From Candidatus Coatesbacteria bacterium RBG_13_66_14 (GTDB lineage Bacteria > RBG-13-66-14): a DNA stretch of 7,842 nucleotides. Positions 1 to 5,040 of the stretch are shown piece after piece. Within the stretch, counting starts at the first letter, position 1. Each line of letters opens with the position of its first letter. The translations under genes were made by a program, and so were the position numbers. The stretch is taken from NCBI GenBank assembly GCA_001774505.1, contig MFAF01000151.1, positions 1 through 7,842 of the forward strand, in the 5' to 3' direction. Under the pieces are notes generated by a model, which was not told where the DNA came from, did not search any database, and was given only the letters and a program-made list of their open reading frames with translations.

Positions 1-161
1 GGATGATGAGGTTCTTGGGCTTCAAGATTCGTTCCCGGAAGGAATTGCGACCCATTGTAAAGCAAACTCCATGCCACGTACAGGCCGAAGGCAGGCTTGG
101 AGCTAACCGCGGTTTTCTTAATGAATTACAAGAATCGAGCTTCCCGCCGTCGCCGGTGTTC

Positions 162-190
162 TACCCCCCCGTTCCGGTCCGGCGGGGGTA
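162..190. repeat. Hairpin with C7/G5 arms
   Basis: Arms TACCCCC (162-168) and GGGGGTA (184-190) are perfect 7-base inverted complements. An inner CCG/CGG pairing extends the stem past a C/C mismatch. Neither side is followed by a T-run in the reading direction (plus side continues AAAATG), so it does not look like an ordinary intrinsic terminator. It may be a structured leader or the end of an upstream transcript. Confidence 0.45.
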
Positions 191-239
191 AAATGTAACA
201 TCACGCCGACTATGGGAACGCCCGGTTAATTATGCTAAC

Positions 240-266
240 CTTCCCCCGTGGGGAGGACGGCTCCCC
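240..266 (+). promoter_or_regulatory. Mutually exclusive hairpins in the DUF362 leader
   Basis: Three consecutive segments can pair in two ways. CTTCCCC (240-246) can pair with GGGGAG (250-255), or the same GGGGAG can pair with CTCCCC (261-266) across a five-base loop, GACGG. This 1:2 versus 2:3 arrangement is the geometry of an attenuator or RNA switch. It lies about 50 bases before the DUF362 start codon. No U-run follows the second hairpin, so a transcription-termination mechanism is not supported. Regulation is inference; G- and C-rich leaders also produce such pairings by chance. Confidence 0.25.
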
Positions 267-315
267 AGCCTCAACGAGATTCGGAATATTCTAATCGAGC
301 CCCCAAGGAGAGTCA

Positions 316-1428
316 ATGGCCCGCGCCAAGGTAGCCGTCGTCAAAACGCGGCCCGAGTCCGTCCTGGAGGACACCGCCCGGGCGATGGAGCTCGCCGGCT
401 TCGAGCACGCCCTGCCCGCCGGGAAGACCACCATCCTCAAGGACAACATCTCCTGGCACCTGCCCATGCCCTCGGCCAACACCACCCCCTGGCAGCTCGA
501 GGGGGTCATTCGGGCCCTGCGCGCGAGCGCGGGCCGGGGCGACCTGGTGGCCGTGGAGAACAAGACCGTGGTCACCGAGGCCGAGCGCGGCGATTTTCTG
601 AACAAGTACCGCCCCGTCTACGAGCGGTACGGCGTCCCGGTCCTGTTCAACTTCCGCTCGGACCAGATGACCTGGCGCCGCTACGAGCCCAAGGCCGAGA
701 TGCTGGCCCTGAACCGGATTTTTCCCGAGGGCATCCACATCCCCGACTACTTTTTCGGTAAAAACATCATCCACCTGCCCACGGTCAAGTGCCACATCTA
801 CACCACCACCACCGGGGCGATGAAGAACGCTTTCGGGGGGCTCCTGGCCACCAAGCGGCACTACACCCACTCCTGGATCCACCAGACCCTGGTGGACCTG
901 TTGGCCATCCAGAAGGAGATACACCCGGGGGTTTTCGCCGTGATGGACGGCACTACGGCGGGCAATGGCCCCGGGCCGCGCACCCTCATCCCGGTACAAA
1001 AAGACCTCATGCTCGCCTCGGTTGACCAGGTGGCGATTGACGCCGTGGCGGCCGGGATGATGGGCTTCGACCCCATGGGGATTGACTACATCCGGCTGGC
1101 CCACGAGCGGGGCCTGGGCGCGGGGCTCTTGAAGGACATCGAAATCCTGGGCGACGTGGACGTTTCCCAGGAAAGCTGGGGCTTTTCCGTGGGGGACAAC
1201 TTCGCCTCTACGGTGGGGAAACTACTCTGGTTCGGGCCTTTCCGCCCCATCCAGAAGCTCTTCTTCCACACGCCGCTGGTGAGTGTTTTCGTCGCCGCCA
1301 GTGACCTTTACCACGACAAGTTCTGGTGGAACTGGAAGGGCCAGCGCATCTACAAGCGGTGGCTGGACGAATCGCCCTGGGGGCGGCTCTTCGAGACATA
1401 CGAGCCCCGCTTCGCGCGGGAGAGATAG
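316..1428 (+). CDS. DUF362 domain protein
   Basis: A 370-residue protein of the DUF362 family (Pfam), whose biochemical role is mostly unknown; several members are fused to or encoded with ferredoxin modules. Family hallmarks seen by eye are the N-terminal KVAVVKTR strand (5-12), LKDN (41-44, the usual LKPN position), the core HLPTVKCHIYTTTTGAMKN (153-171) with FGG and a nearby K180, then AVMDGTTAGNGPGPR (208-222), SVDQVAIDAVAAGMMG (235-250), and GLGAG (266-270). The C-terminal 80 residues are aromatic-rich and basic. No CxxC ferredoxin motif is present, so this is a free-standing DUF362 form. The ATG is supported by AAGGAG at 305-310, five bases upstream. The methyltransferase gene follows after 33 bases in the same direction and is probably co-transcribed. 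Family assignment is solid; the reaction catalysed is not known. Confidence 0.9.
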   Translation: MARAKVAVVKTRPESVLEDTARAMELAGFEHALPAGKTTILKDNISWHLPMPSANTTPWQLEGVIRALRASAGRGDLVAVENKTVVTEAERGDFLNKYRPVYERYGVPVLFNFRSDQMTWRRYEPKAEMLALNRIFPEGIHIPDYFFGKNIIHLPTVKCHIYTTTTGAMKNAFGGLLATKRHYTHSWIHQTLVDLLAIQKEIHPGVFAVMDGTTAGNGPGPRTLIPVQKDLMLASVDQVAIDAVAAGMMGFDPMGIDYIRLAHERGLGAGLLKDIEILGDVDVSQESWGFSVGDNFASTVGKLLWFGPFRPIQKLFFHTPLVSVFVAASDLYHDKFWWNWKGQRIYKRWLDESPWGRLFETYEPRFARER

Positions 1429-1430
1429 GC

Positions 1431-1452
1431 CCCCCGCGGGGTCTTTCTTTTT
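1431..1452 (+). terminator. Weak hairpin plus T-tract between DUF362 and methyltransferase
   Basis: Four C:G pairs, CCCC (1431-1434) and GGGG (1438-1441), enclose a three-base loop and are followed by TCTTTCTTTTT (1442-1452). This has the layout of an intrinsic terminator, but the stem is only 4 bp. The T-tract runs straight into the GGAGG ribosome site of the next gene, so partial termination or simple read-through is more likely than a full stop. Confidence 0.35.
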
Positions 1453-1461
1453 GGAGGTGGT

Positions 1462-2070
1462 GTGCGGAGACAGCCGGAAATCGTGGCGGGGATGTTCGCC
1501 GACCCCGAGCGGGCGCGGGCCTACGGGCGGCGCTCGGCGGCGCGCAACCGCCGGATGGGGCGCCTTTACGCCAGGGAGCTAGCGCGCGTCGGCTACGCCG
1601 GCGGTTCTATTCTCGATGCCGGCTGCGGCGGCGGGGAGTGTGCCATCGAGCTGGCGAAACACTTTCCCGAAGCGGAGACGGTCGGCCTCGACCTCTCCCC
1701 GGAACTCATCGGGATGGCTCGGGAGAAGGCCGCGAGGTCCGGCTCCCTCTCTAACCTGCGCTTCGAGGTGGGCGACGCCGCGGCCATGCCCTTCCCCGAC
1801 GGGCATTTCACCGCGCTCATCTGTACCGACCTGCTTCAGATTGTGCCCGACCCGGTGGCGCTGGTGAACGAGCTGGAGCGGGTCCTGGCACCAGACGGGC
1901 GGCTCTATCTCAGCTCGATCAAGCGCTCCTGGCTGGGGCATCTCATCCCCATTTTAAAAATCTCCTTCACCGTCCCCGAGGTGCGGGAGATTCTTGCAGG
2001 TACGCGCCTGCGCCCGCATAAAATCATTGAACGGGGCATCTATTTCGTGGTGTCGGTCCCGCTGGGATAA
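1462..2070 (+). CDS. Class I SAM-dependent methyltransferase
   Basis: A 202-residue Rossmann-type methyltransferase resembling the Methyltransf_11/25 (UbiE/Coq5-like) families. Motif I is SILDAGCGGGECAIEL (49-64), the glycine-rich S-adenosylmethionine loop. Motif II is VGLDLSPELIGMAREKA (74-90), whose aspartate D77 is expected to hold the ribose. An acidic motif, GDAAAMPFPDGHF (104-116), should contact the adenine ring. The post-motif region TDLLQIVPDPVALVNELERVLAPDGRLYLS (122-151, quoted only by end residues T122 and S151 for orientation) matches the usual helix and strand of these enzymes. The GTG start is supported by GGAGG at 1453-1457, four bases upstream. The substrate cannot be read from the sequence: members act on quinones, lipids, small molecules or proteins. 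It is 33 bases downstream of DUF362 and followed by a strong terminator, so it is probably the last gene of a two-gene unit. Confidence 0.88.
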   Translation: MRRQPEIVAGMFADPERARAYGRRSAARNRRMGRLYARELARVGYAGGSILDAGCGGGECAIELAKHFPEAETVGLDLSPELIGMAREKAARSGSLSNLRFEVGDAAAMPFPDGHFTALICTDLLQIVPDPVALVNELERVLAPDGRLYLSSIKRSWLGHLIPILKISFTVPEVREILAGTRLRPHKIIERGIYFVVSVPLG

Positions 2071-2091
2071 CCCCAGTTTTAACGTGTGAAG

Positions 2092-2113
2092 AAGCGGGCC
2101 GCGGCCCGCTTTT
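2092..2113 (+). terminator. Strong intrinsic terminator between convergent operons
   Basis: An 8-bp GC-rich stem, AAGCGGGC (2092-2099) and GCCCGCTT (2104-2111), with loop CGCG is followed by TT and CT, giving a TTTT run on the plus strand. It lies 21 bases after the methyltransferase stop. On the minus strand the same hairpin follows the membrane-protein gene and is trailed by TTCTTC, so it may work in both directions for the converging units. Confidence 0.8.
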
Positions 2114-2131
2114 CTATTACCGAAGGCAAGG

Positions 2132-2401
2132 CTATTTTGCCGTCTGTAGAATCACCCACGACGCCAGCGCCGCGATTCCGGCGATGAACATCACCCGGCT
2201 CCACTTCCGCCGCCGCTGACCCAGCTTCACCGCCTCGGCCCCCTCGACCTCGACTTTTTCGAAGTTCGACCCCGGCGGGCCGAGGGTCTTCCCCTTGGCG
2301 TTTTTAACATTCCAGCCGCCTACGAGATACCACAGAAGCCCGTTGGCCGCCAGGGAGAGGCCGATCAACCACAGTGATTCGTAAAGCTCCGCGCCGTTCA
2401 C
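2132..2401 (-). CDS. Small two-helix membrane protein coupled to hypD
   Basis: An 89-residue protein of unknown function. Two hydrophobic segments are visible, about residues 9-29 (LWLIGLSLAANGLLWYLVGG) and 69-86 (around VMFIAGIAALASWVIL), joined by a charged loop with KNAKGK (33-38), acidic VEVEGAE (50-56) and a basic RRRK (63-66) just before helix 2. The start is the GTG of a GTGA overlap in which the TGA stop of hypD shares bases with this start codon; GGAG lies seven bases upstream inside hypD. A longer in-frame extension to 2680 is possible on paper, but it runs antisense-style through hypD in another frame and has arginine-rich low-complexity sequence, so I reject it. The coupling implies stoichiometric expression with HypD. 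It may be unrelated to hydrogenase maturation. I do not recognise the family. Confidence 0.7.
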   Translation of the reverse strand: MNGAELYESLWLIGLSLAANGLLWYLVGGWNVKNAKGKTLGPPGSNFEKVEVEGAEAVKLGQRRRKWSRVMFIAGIAALASWVILQTAK

Positions 2402-3489
2402 GTCCGGGCTCCATAGCGGTAGGCCGCGGCGCAGGCGCCCTCGTTGGAGACCATGCAGGCGCCCAGCGGCTCGCCGGGGTTGCAGGGGCGCTCGAAGAGC
2501 GGGCATTCGGTGGGGTGTAAAAGCCCGCGCAGCACGTCGCCGCAGCGGCAGCCCGCCGGCTCCACCGGCTCGCCGACCTCCACGGGATACGCCTTGAGGG
2601 CGTCGTAATCCGCAAACTCCTCCCGCAGCTCGAGGCCGGAGCCGGGGATGACGCCCAGGCCGCGCCAGTCGGCGTCGCACGCTTGGAAATATTTATCAAC
2701 CAGCGCCCGGGCCCTGGGGTTGCCGCCCGCGGTCACCGCCCGAGGGTAGGCGTTCTGGACCTTCGGCTCGCCGGCGTTCACCTGCCGCACCAGGGCCAGG
2801 ATTCCGCTCAAAATGTCCGCCGCCTCGAAGCCGGTCACCGCGCACGCCAGGCCGAACTCCTCCGGGACGAAGCGGTAAATCTCCAGGCCGGTGACGACGC
2901 TCACGTGGCCGGGCAGCAGGAATCCGTCCAGCTTCACCCCGCCGGTGCAGAGCGCCCGCAGGGCGTTCGGCATGGTCTTGTGGGCCGAGAGGAGGGCGAA
3001 ATTTTTCACACCGCCCCCGACCGCCGCGTCCACCAGCGCCGCCACGGTGGGCGTGGTCGTTTCAAAGCCCACGCCGAGGAAGACGACCAGCTTGTCCGGG
3101 TTTTCCGCCGCGATTGGAAGCGTCTCGGCGGGGGAGTAAAGGACGTGGATATCGGCGCCCCGGGCGCGCTCGCGGGCCAGGGAGCCCGACGACCCCGGCA
3201 CCTTCACCAGGTCGCCGAAGGTGCAGACTATCGTGTCCGGCCGCCGGGCGTAGGCGACCGCGGCGTCCACGAAGCCCACCCCGGTCACGCACACCGGGCA
3301 GCCCGGACCGGAGAGGAGCCGTATGTTTTTAGGCAGAAGCGAACGGAGGCCCGAGCGCGCCACGCTCATGGTGTGTGTCCCGCAGACCTCCATGAGGGTG
3401 TAGATTTTTTCGGGGTCGGCCTCGGCCGTAATCGCCGCCGCCAGACCCCGCACCAGCCCCTTCCGCCGGTACTCATCCAGGTGGCGCAC
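2398..3489 (-). CDS. hypD: Hydrogenase maturation protein HypD
   Basis: HypD is the [4Fe-4S] scaffold on which, together with HypC, the Fe(CN)2CO group of [NiFe]-hydrogenases is assembled in the cytoplasm. The 363-residue length is typical. Signature motifs are MEVCGTHT (33-40), GPGCPVCVTG (61-70) with the redox cysteines C64 and C67, FLGVGFETTTPT (137-148), LLPGHVSVVTG (191-201), and the cysteine-rich C-terminus with C314, C316, C329, C336, C345 and C353, ending in VSNEGACAAAYRYG (347-360). The cysteines expected for cluster binding and the CGTHT cysteine C36 are all present, so the protein should be functional. The GTG start directly follows the hypC TAG; a GGAGG-like stretch lies in the last codons of hypC. 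No hypE, hypF, hypA or hypB and no hydrogenase structural gene is in the window. Confidence 0.97.
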   Translation of the reverse strand: MRHLDEYRRKGLVRGLAAAITAEADPEKIYTLMEVCGTHTMSVARSGLRSLLPKNIRLLSGPGCPVCVTGVGFVDAAVAYARRPDTIVCTFGDLVKVPGSSGSLARERARGADIHVLYSPAETLPIAAENPDKLVVFLGVGFETTTPTVAALVDAAVGGGVKNFALLSAHKTMPNALRALCTGGVKLDGFLLPGHVSVVTGLEIYRFVPEEFGLACAVTGFEAADILSGILALVRQVNAGEPKVQNAYPRAVTAGGNPRARALVDKYFQACDADWRGLGVIPGSGLELREEFADYDALKAYPVEVGEPVEPAGCRCGDVLRGLLHPTECPLFERPCNPGEPLGACMVSNEGACAAAYRYGART

Positions 3490-3741
3490 CTACCCCTCCC
3501 CCCGGGCGTCGAGCTCCCGCTGGTGGTGCTCGGCCAATTCCTCCAGCAGGGCCAGGTTCTCCCGCGCCTCGTCCTCGTCGATGACGTTGAGGGCGAAGCC
3601 GGCGTGGACGATGGCGTACTGGCCGGGGACGGGCGGCGGGTCCACGAGGACGATGGAGATTTCCTGGGTGGCGCCGCCCAGCTCGACGACGGCCCTGTCA
3701 CCGGAGACCTCGAGAATCTTCATCGGCACAGAGAGGCACAT
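3490..3741 (-). CDS. hypC: Hydrogenase maturation chaperone HypC
   Basis: HypC (HypC/HybG/HupF family) is a small chaperone that binds HypD through its N-terminal cysteine, carries the Fe(CN)2CO unit and delivers it to the hydrogenase large subunit precursor. The 83-residue protein starts MCLSVPMKILEV with the essential C2, shows VDPPPVPGQYAIVHAGFAL (33-51) including the conserved histidine H46, and ends in a charged helix rich in E and R. The ATG is supported by GGAG at 3747-3750, five bases upstream. Its TAG stop is immediately followed by the GTG of hypD, implying translational coupling. A probable promoter lies at 3783-3811, between this gene and the AT-rich nuclease gene. Confidence 0.96.
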   Translation of the reverse strand: MCLSVPMKILEVSGDRAVVELGGATQEISIVLVDPPPVPGQYAIVHAGFALNVIDEDEARENLALLEELAEHHQRELDARGEG

Positions 3742-3770
3742 GGTCGCTCCGGTGTTGCGCGTTGGCGAAT

Positions 3771-3784
3771 CTTCCGCCCGGAAG
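3771..3784. promoter_or_regulatory. Perfect inverted repeat at the hypC start site
   Basis: CTTCCG-CC-CGGAAG is a perfect 6-base inverted repeat with a two-base centre. It overlaps the end of the predicted hypC -10 box and the predicted transcription start, where a repressor operator could lie. No T-run follows it on either strand. It could be chance in GC-rich DNA. Confidence 0.3.
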
Positions 3785-3811
3785 CTTAGCGGGATAGAAG
3801 ATTCATTTCAA
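3783..3811 (-). promoter_or_regulatory. Probable hypC promoter
   Basis: On the minus strand TTGAAA (complement of 3806-3811, five of six matches to TTGACA) is followed after exactly 17 bases by TAAGCT (complement of 3783-3788, a weak -10). Transcription would start near 3776, giving a leader of about 35 bases. The -35 box is only one base from the TAA stop of the nuclease-EVE gene. The -10 match is poor, so confidence is modest. Confidence 0.4.
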
Positions 3812-3812
3812 T

Positions 3813-4949
3813 TTAGCCACGGATAAGCAATGAAAAATCCCGGGCAGTTACTTTATGGGTTGCCTGAACAAACCACGCCCACCTGCCCTCCACTTGTTTT
3901 CCTTTAAAAGCGTCTAAACGCCCTCGTAAGGCAGCATCTATAACCGTAGGAGTATCTAGATACAGCTTAATATCTTTAAGCTTAAAAATCCAAGGATACT
4001 TGTCCGGGTATCGAACCTTCTTATGGTGTTTCTTCTCCGGTAATGAGGCAACTACAGCGTGACCGATTACACCAACACCAGCAGCAGCGTAAAAACATAT
4101 CTTATCACCTACCTTTAATGAGGTTCTACCCGGTGTCCTTTCTCCAAATGCATATAATCCTTCTTCACCAACAAGCCGCTTAATACATTCTTCTGCTGTT
4201 TCTTCGTCTATACTTTTAACAGGAGTTATCCAGTAATGTATTTCATCTTCCGCTATTGTTTCCTGGTTTACAGGTATTTCTTGAATTGCTGCTGATGCTT
4301 CTTCTGGTCTTTGCACAACCCGGGTCAATAAGTCAATCGTTGGGTCTATAAGTGGTTTTACTGGTTTAAGTATAGATACGATGTCATCGTGTCCAACATC
4401 GAACTCATTCGCTATCTCAGCTAAAGACATTAACGCTTCCGCTGATATTATACGAAGCTGGTTCGTCCGTTTTTGGGCGACGATCGCGTTCTCAAGCTGT
4501 TTAAGTTCGGGTTCGAGCTTCCCAACGACATATAACCCCAACGCGGAGTCCCAACTACCAATCGTACGATCGGAAATCAAACGGTCGATATAACCGATTA
4601 AAGTTTCGATCTTAATAGCATAAACGTCGGTTTTTTTAACTTCGATCACGACGCAGAACCCGTCATGTGTAAACCAGGCACCGTCGTGTCCCGGTACATT
4701 GGTAGTACCGCGATACCTCCCGTATTCGTGCTTTAACCCCAGGAACTTACCTAAATAAATAACTAGGTCTTGGAAGGCGAAGTTGTACTGGTCGCCTTTT
4801 TGTGCTAAACACTCGTTTATGAAATCCCGGAGCAACCCAACATCATTAACGTCATTTTCAAGGTAATCGCGGAAACGTTTTTGCGCCGGGTCGCCGTCTT
4901 TTAAATCACCGACCAGGCCGAGGATAGTAGAAATAGGTAAACTGGTCAT
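3813..4949 (-). CDS. PD-(D/E)XK-like nuclease fused to EVE domain (candidate modification-dependent restriction enzyme)
   Basis: A 378-residue two-domain protein. The N-terminal part (about 50-125) shows a PD-(D/E)XK-like pattern: AFQDLVIYLGKFLGLKHEYG (58-77) with E75, then GHDG (87-90) with D89, then VVIEVKK (100-106) giving E103-x-K105. Residues 130-182 probably complete the nuclease fold, with RIISAEALMSLAEI (166-179). After a linker (about 183-235) comes an EVE-like domain of the PUA superfamily (236-375): HYWITPVK (238-245), GEEGLYAFGERTPGR (261-275), KVGDKICFYAAAGVGVIG (279-296), YPWIFKLKDIKLYL (318-331) and WAWFVQATHKVTARDF (357-372). EVE domains bind modified bases, and EVE-nuclease fusions are known modification-dependent restriction enzymes, so type IV-like defence is inferred. 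The ATG at 4949 is preferred because GAGGT lies five bases upstream; a GTG at 4961 would add four residues. It stands alone, is much AT-richer than both flanks and uses many A/T-ending codons, suggesting transfer. The specificity is unknown. Confidence 0.75.
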   Translation of the reverse strand: MTSLPISTILGLVGDLKDGDPAQKRFRDYLENDVNDVGLLRDFINECLAQKGDQYNFAFQDLVIYLGKFLGLKHEYGRYRGTTNVPGHDGAWFTHDGFCVVIEVKKTDVYAIKIETLIGYIDRLISDRTIGSWDSALGLYVVGKLEPELKQLENAIVAQKRTNQLRIISAEALMSLAEIANEFDVGHDDIVSILKPVKPLIDPTIDLLTRVVQRPEEASAAIQEIPVNQETIAEDEIHYWITPVKSIDEETAEECIKRLVGEEGLYAFGERTPGRTSLKVGDKICFYAAAGVGVIGHAVVASLPEKKHHKKVRYPDKYPWIFKLKDIKLYLDTPTVIDAALRGRLDAFKGKQVEGRWAWFVQATHKVTARDFSLLIRG

Positions 4950-4977
4950 CGCGCACCTCACCTATATGGCTACTCTA

Positions 4978-4993
4978 CTCACGTCAACGTGAG
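4978..4993. promoter_or_regulatory. Inverted repeat upstream of the nuclease-EVE gene
   Basis: CTCACGT-CA-ACGTGAG is a perfect 7-base inverted repeat with a two-base centre, 28 bases upstream of the preferred ATG. Its geometry fits a dimeric repressor operator. The minus-strand reading contains TTGACG, a possible -35, with TATAGG (complement of 4961-4966) 15 bases further as a poor -10. The alternative is that it is the 3' hairpin of the SPFH transcript, but no T-run follows it on the minus strand. Confidence 0.4.
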
Positions 4994-5040
4994 AATCTGT
5001 ATCCCAAACCGTATTCACTAAACTGCTGCTTGTAGTCGAA

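Larger units (their letters stand above)
1..315. other. Left-edge intergenic region and DUF362 leader
   Basis: No convincing gene was found here. A plus-strand reading frame of 62 codons (3-191) has no recognisable domain, no good ribosome site, and ends inside a GC-rich hairpin, so I do not call it. On the minus strand an ATG at 55-53 opens a frame that runs off the window edge (MGRNSFRERILKPKNLII); it could be the start of a divergent gene but is too short to judge. The region is less GC-rich than the genes to its right. It contains a hairpin (162-190) and a pair of overlapping inverted repeats (240-266) in the leader of the DUF362 gene. No clear promoter was found; TATGCT at 231-236 is a possible -10 without a good -35. 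Confidence 0.5.

Noticed and set aside
1..55. Possible start of a divergent minus-strand gene (ATG at 55-53) running off the window
   Set aside because: Only 18 codons are visible, and the nearest GGAG is 11 bases away; cannot be supported or excluded.
3..191. 62-residue plus-strand frame at the left edge
   Set aside because: No domain, no ribosome site, ends in a GC-rich hairpin; composition does not look coding.
313..1104. 263-residue minus-strand frame opposite DUF362
   Set aside because: Shadow frame rich in Gly/His/Val; the plus-strand gene has clear family motifs and a ribosome site.
2402..2680. N-terminal extension of the small membrane protein
   Set aside because: Overlaps hypD in another frame with arginine-rich sequence; the GTGA overlap start is far better supported.
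2683..3789. Long plus-strand frame antisense to hypC and hypD
   Set aside because: Histidine/arginine/glycine-rich shadow of two clearly recognised minus-strand genes in GC-rich DNA.
4961..4987. Promoter TTGACG-15-TATAGG for the nuclease-EVE gene
   Set aside because: Spacing is short, the -10 is poor, and transcription would begin within about five bases of the ATG, removing the ribosome site.
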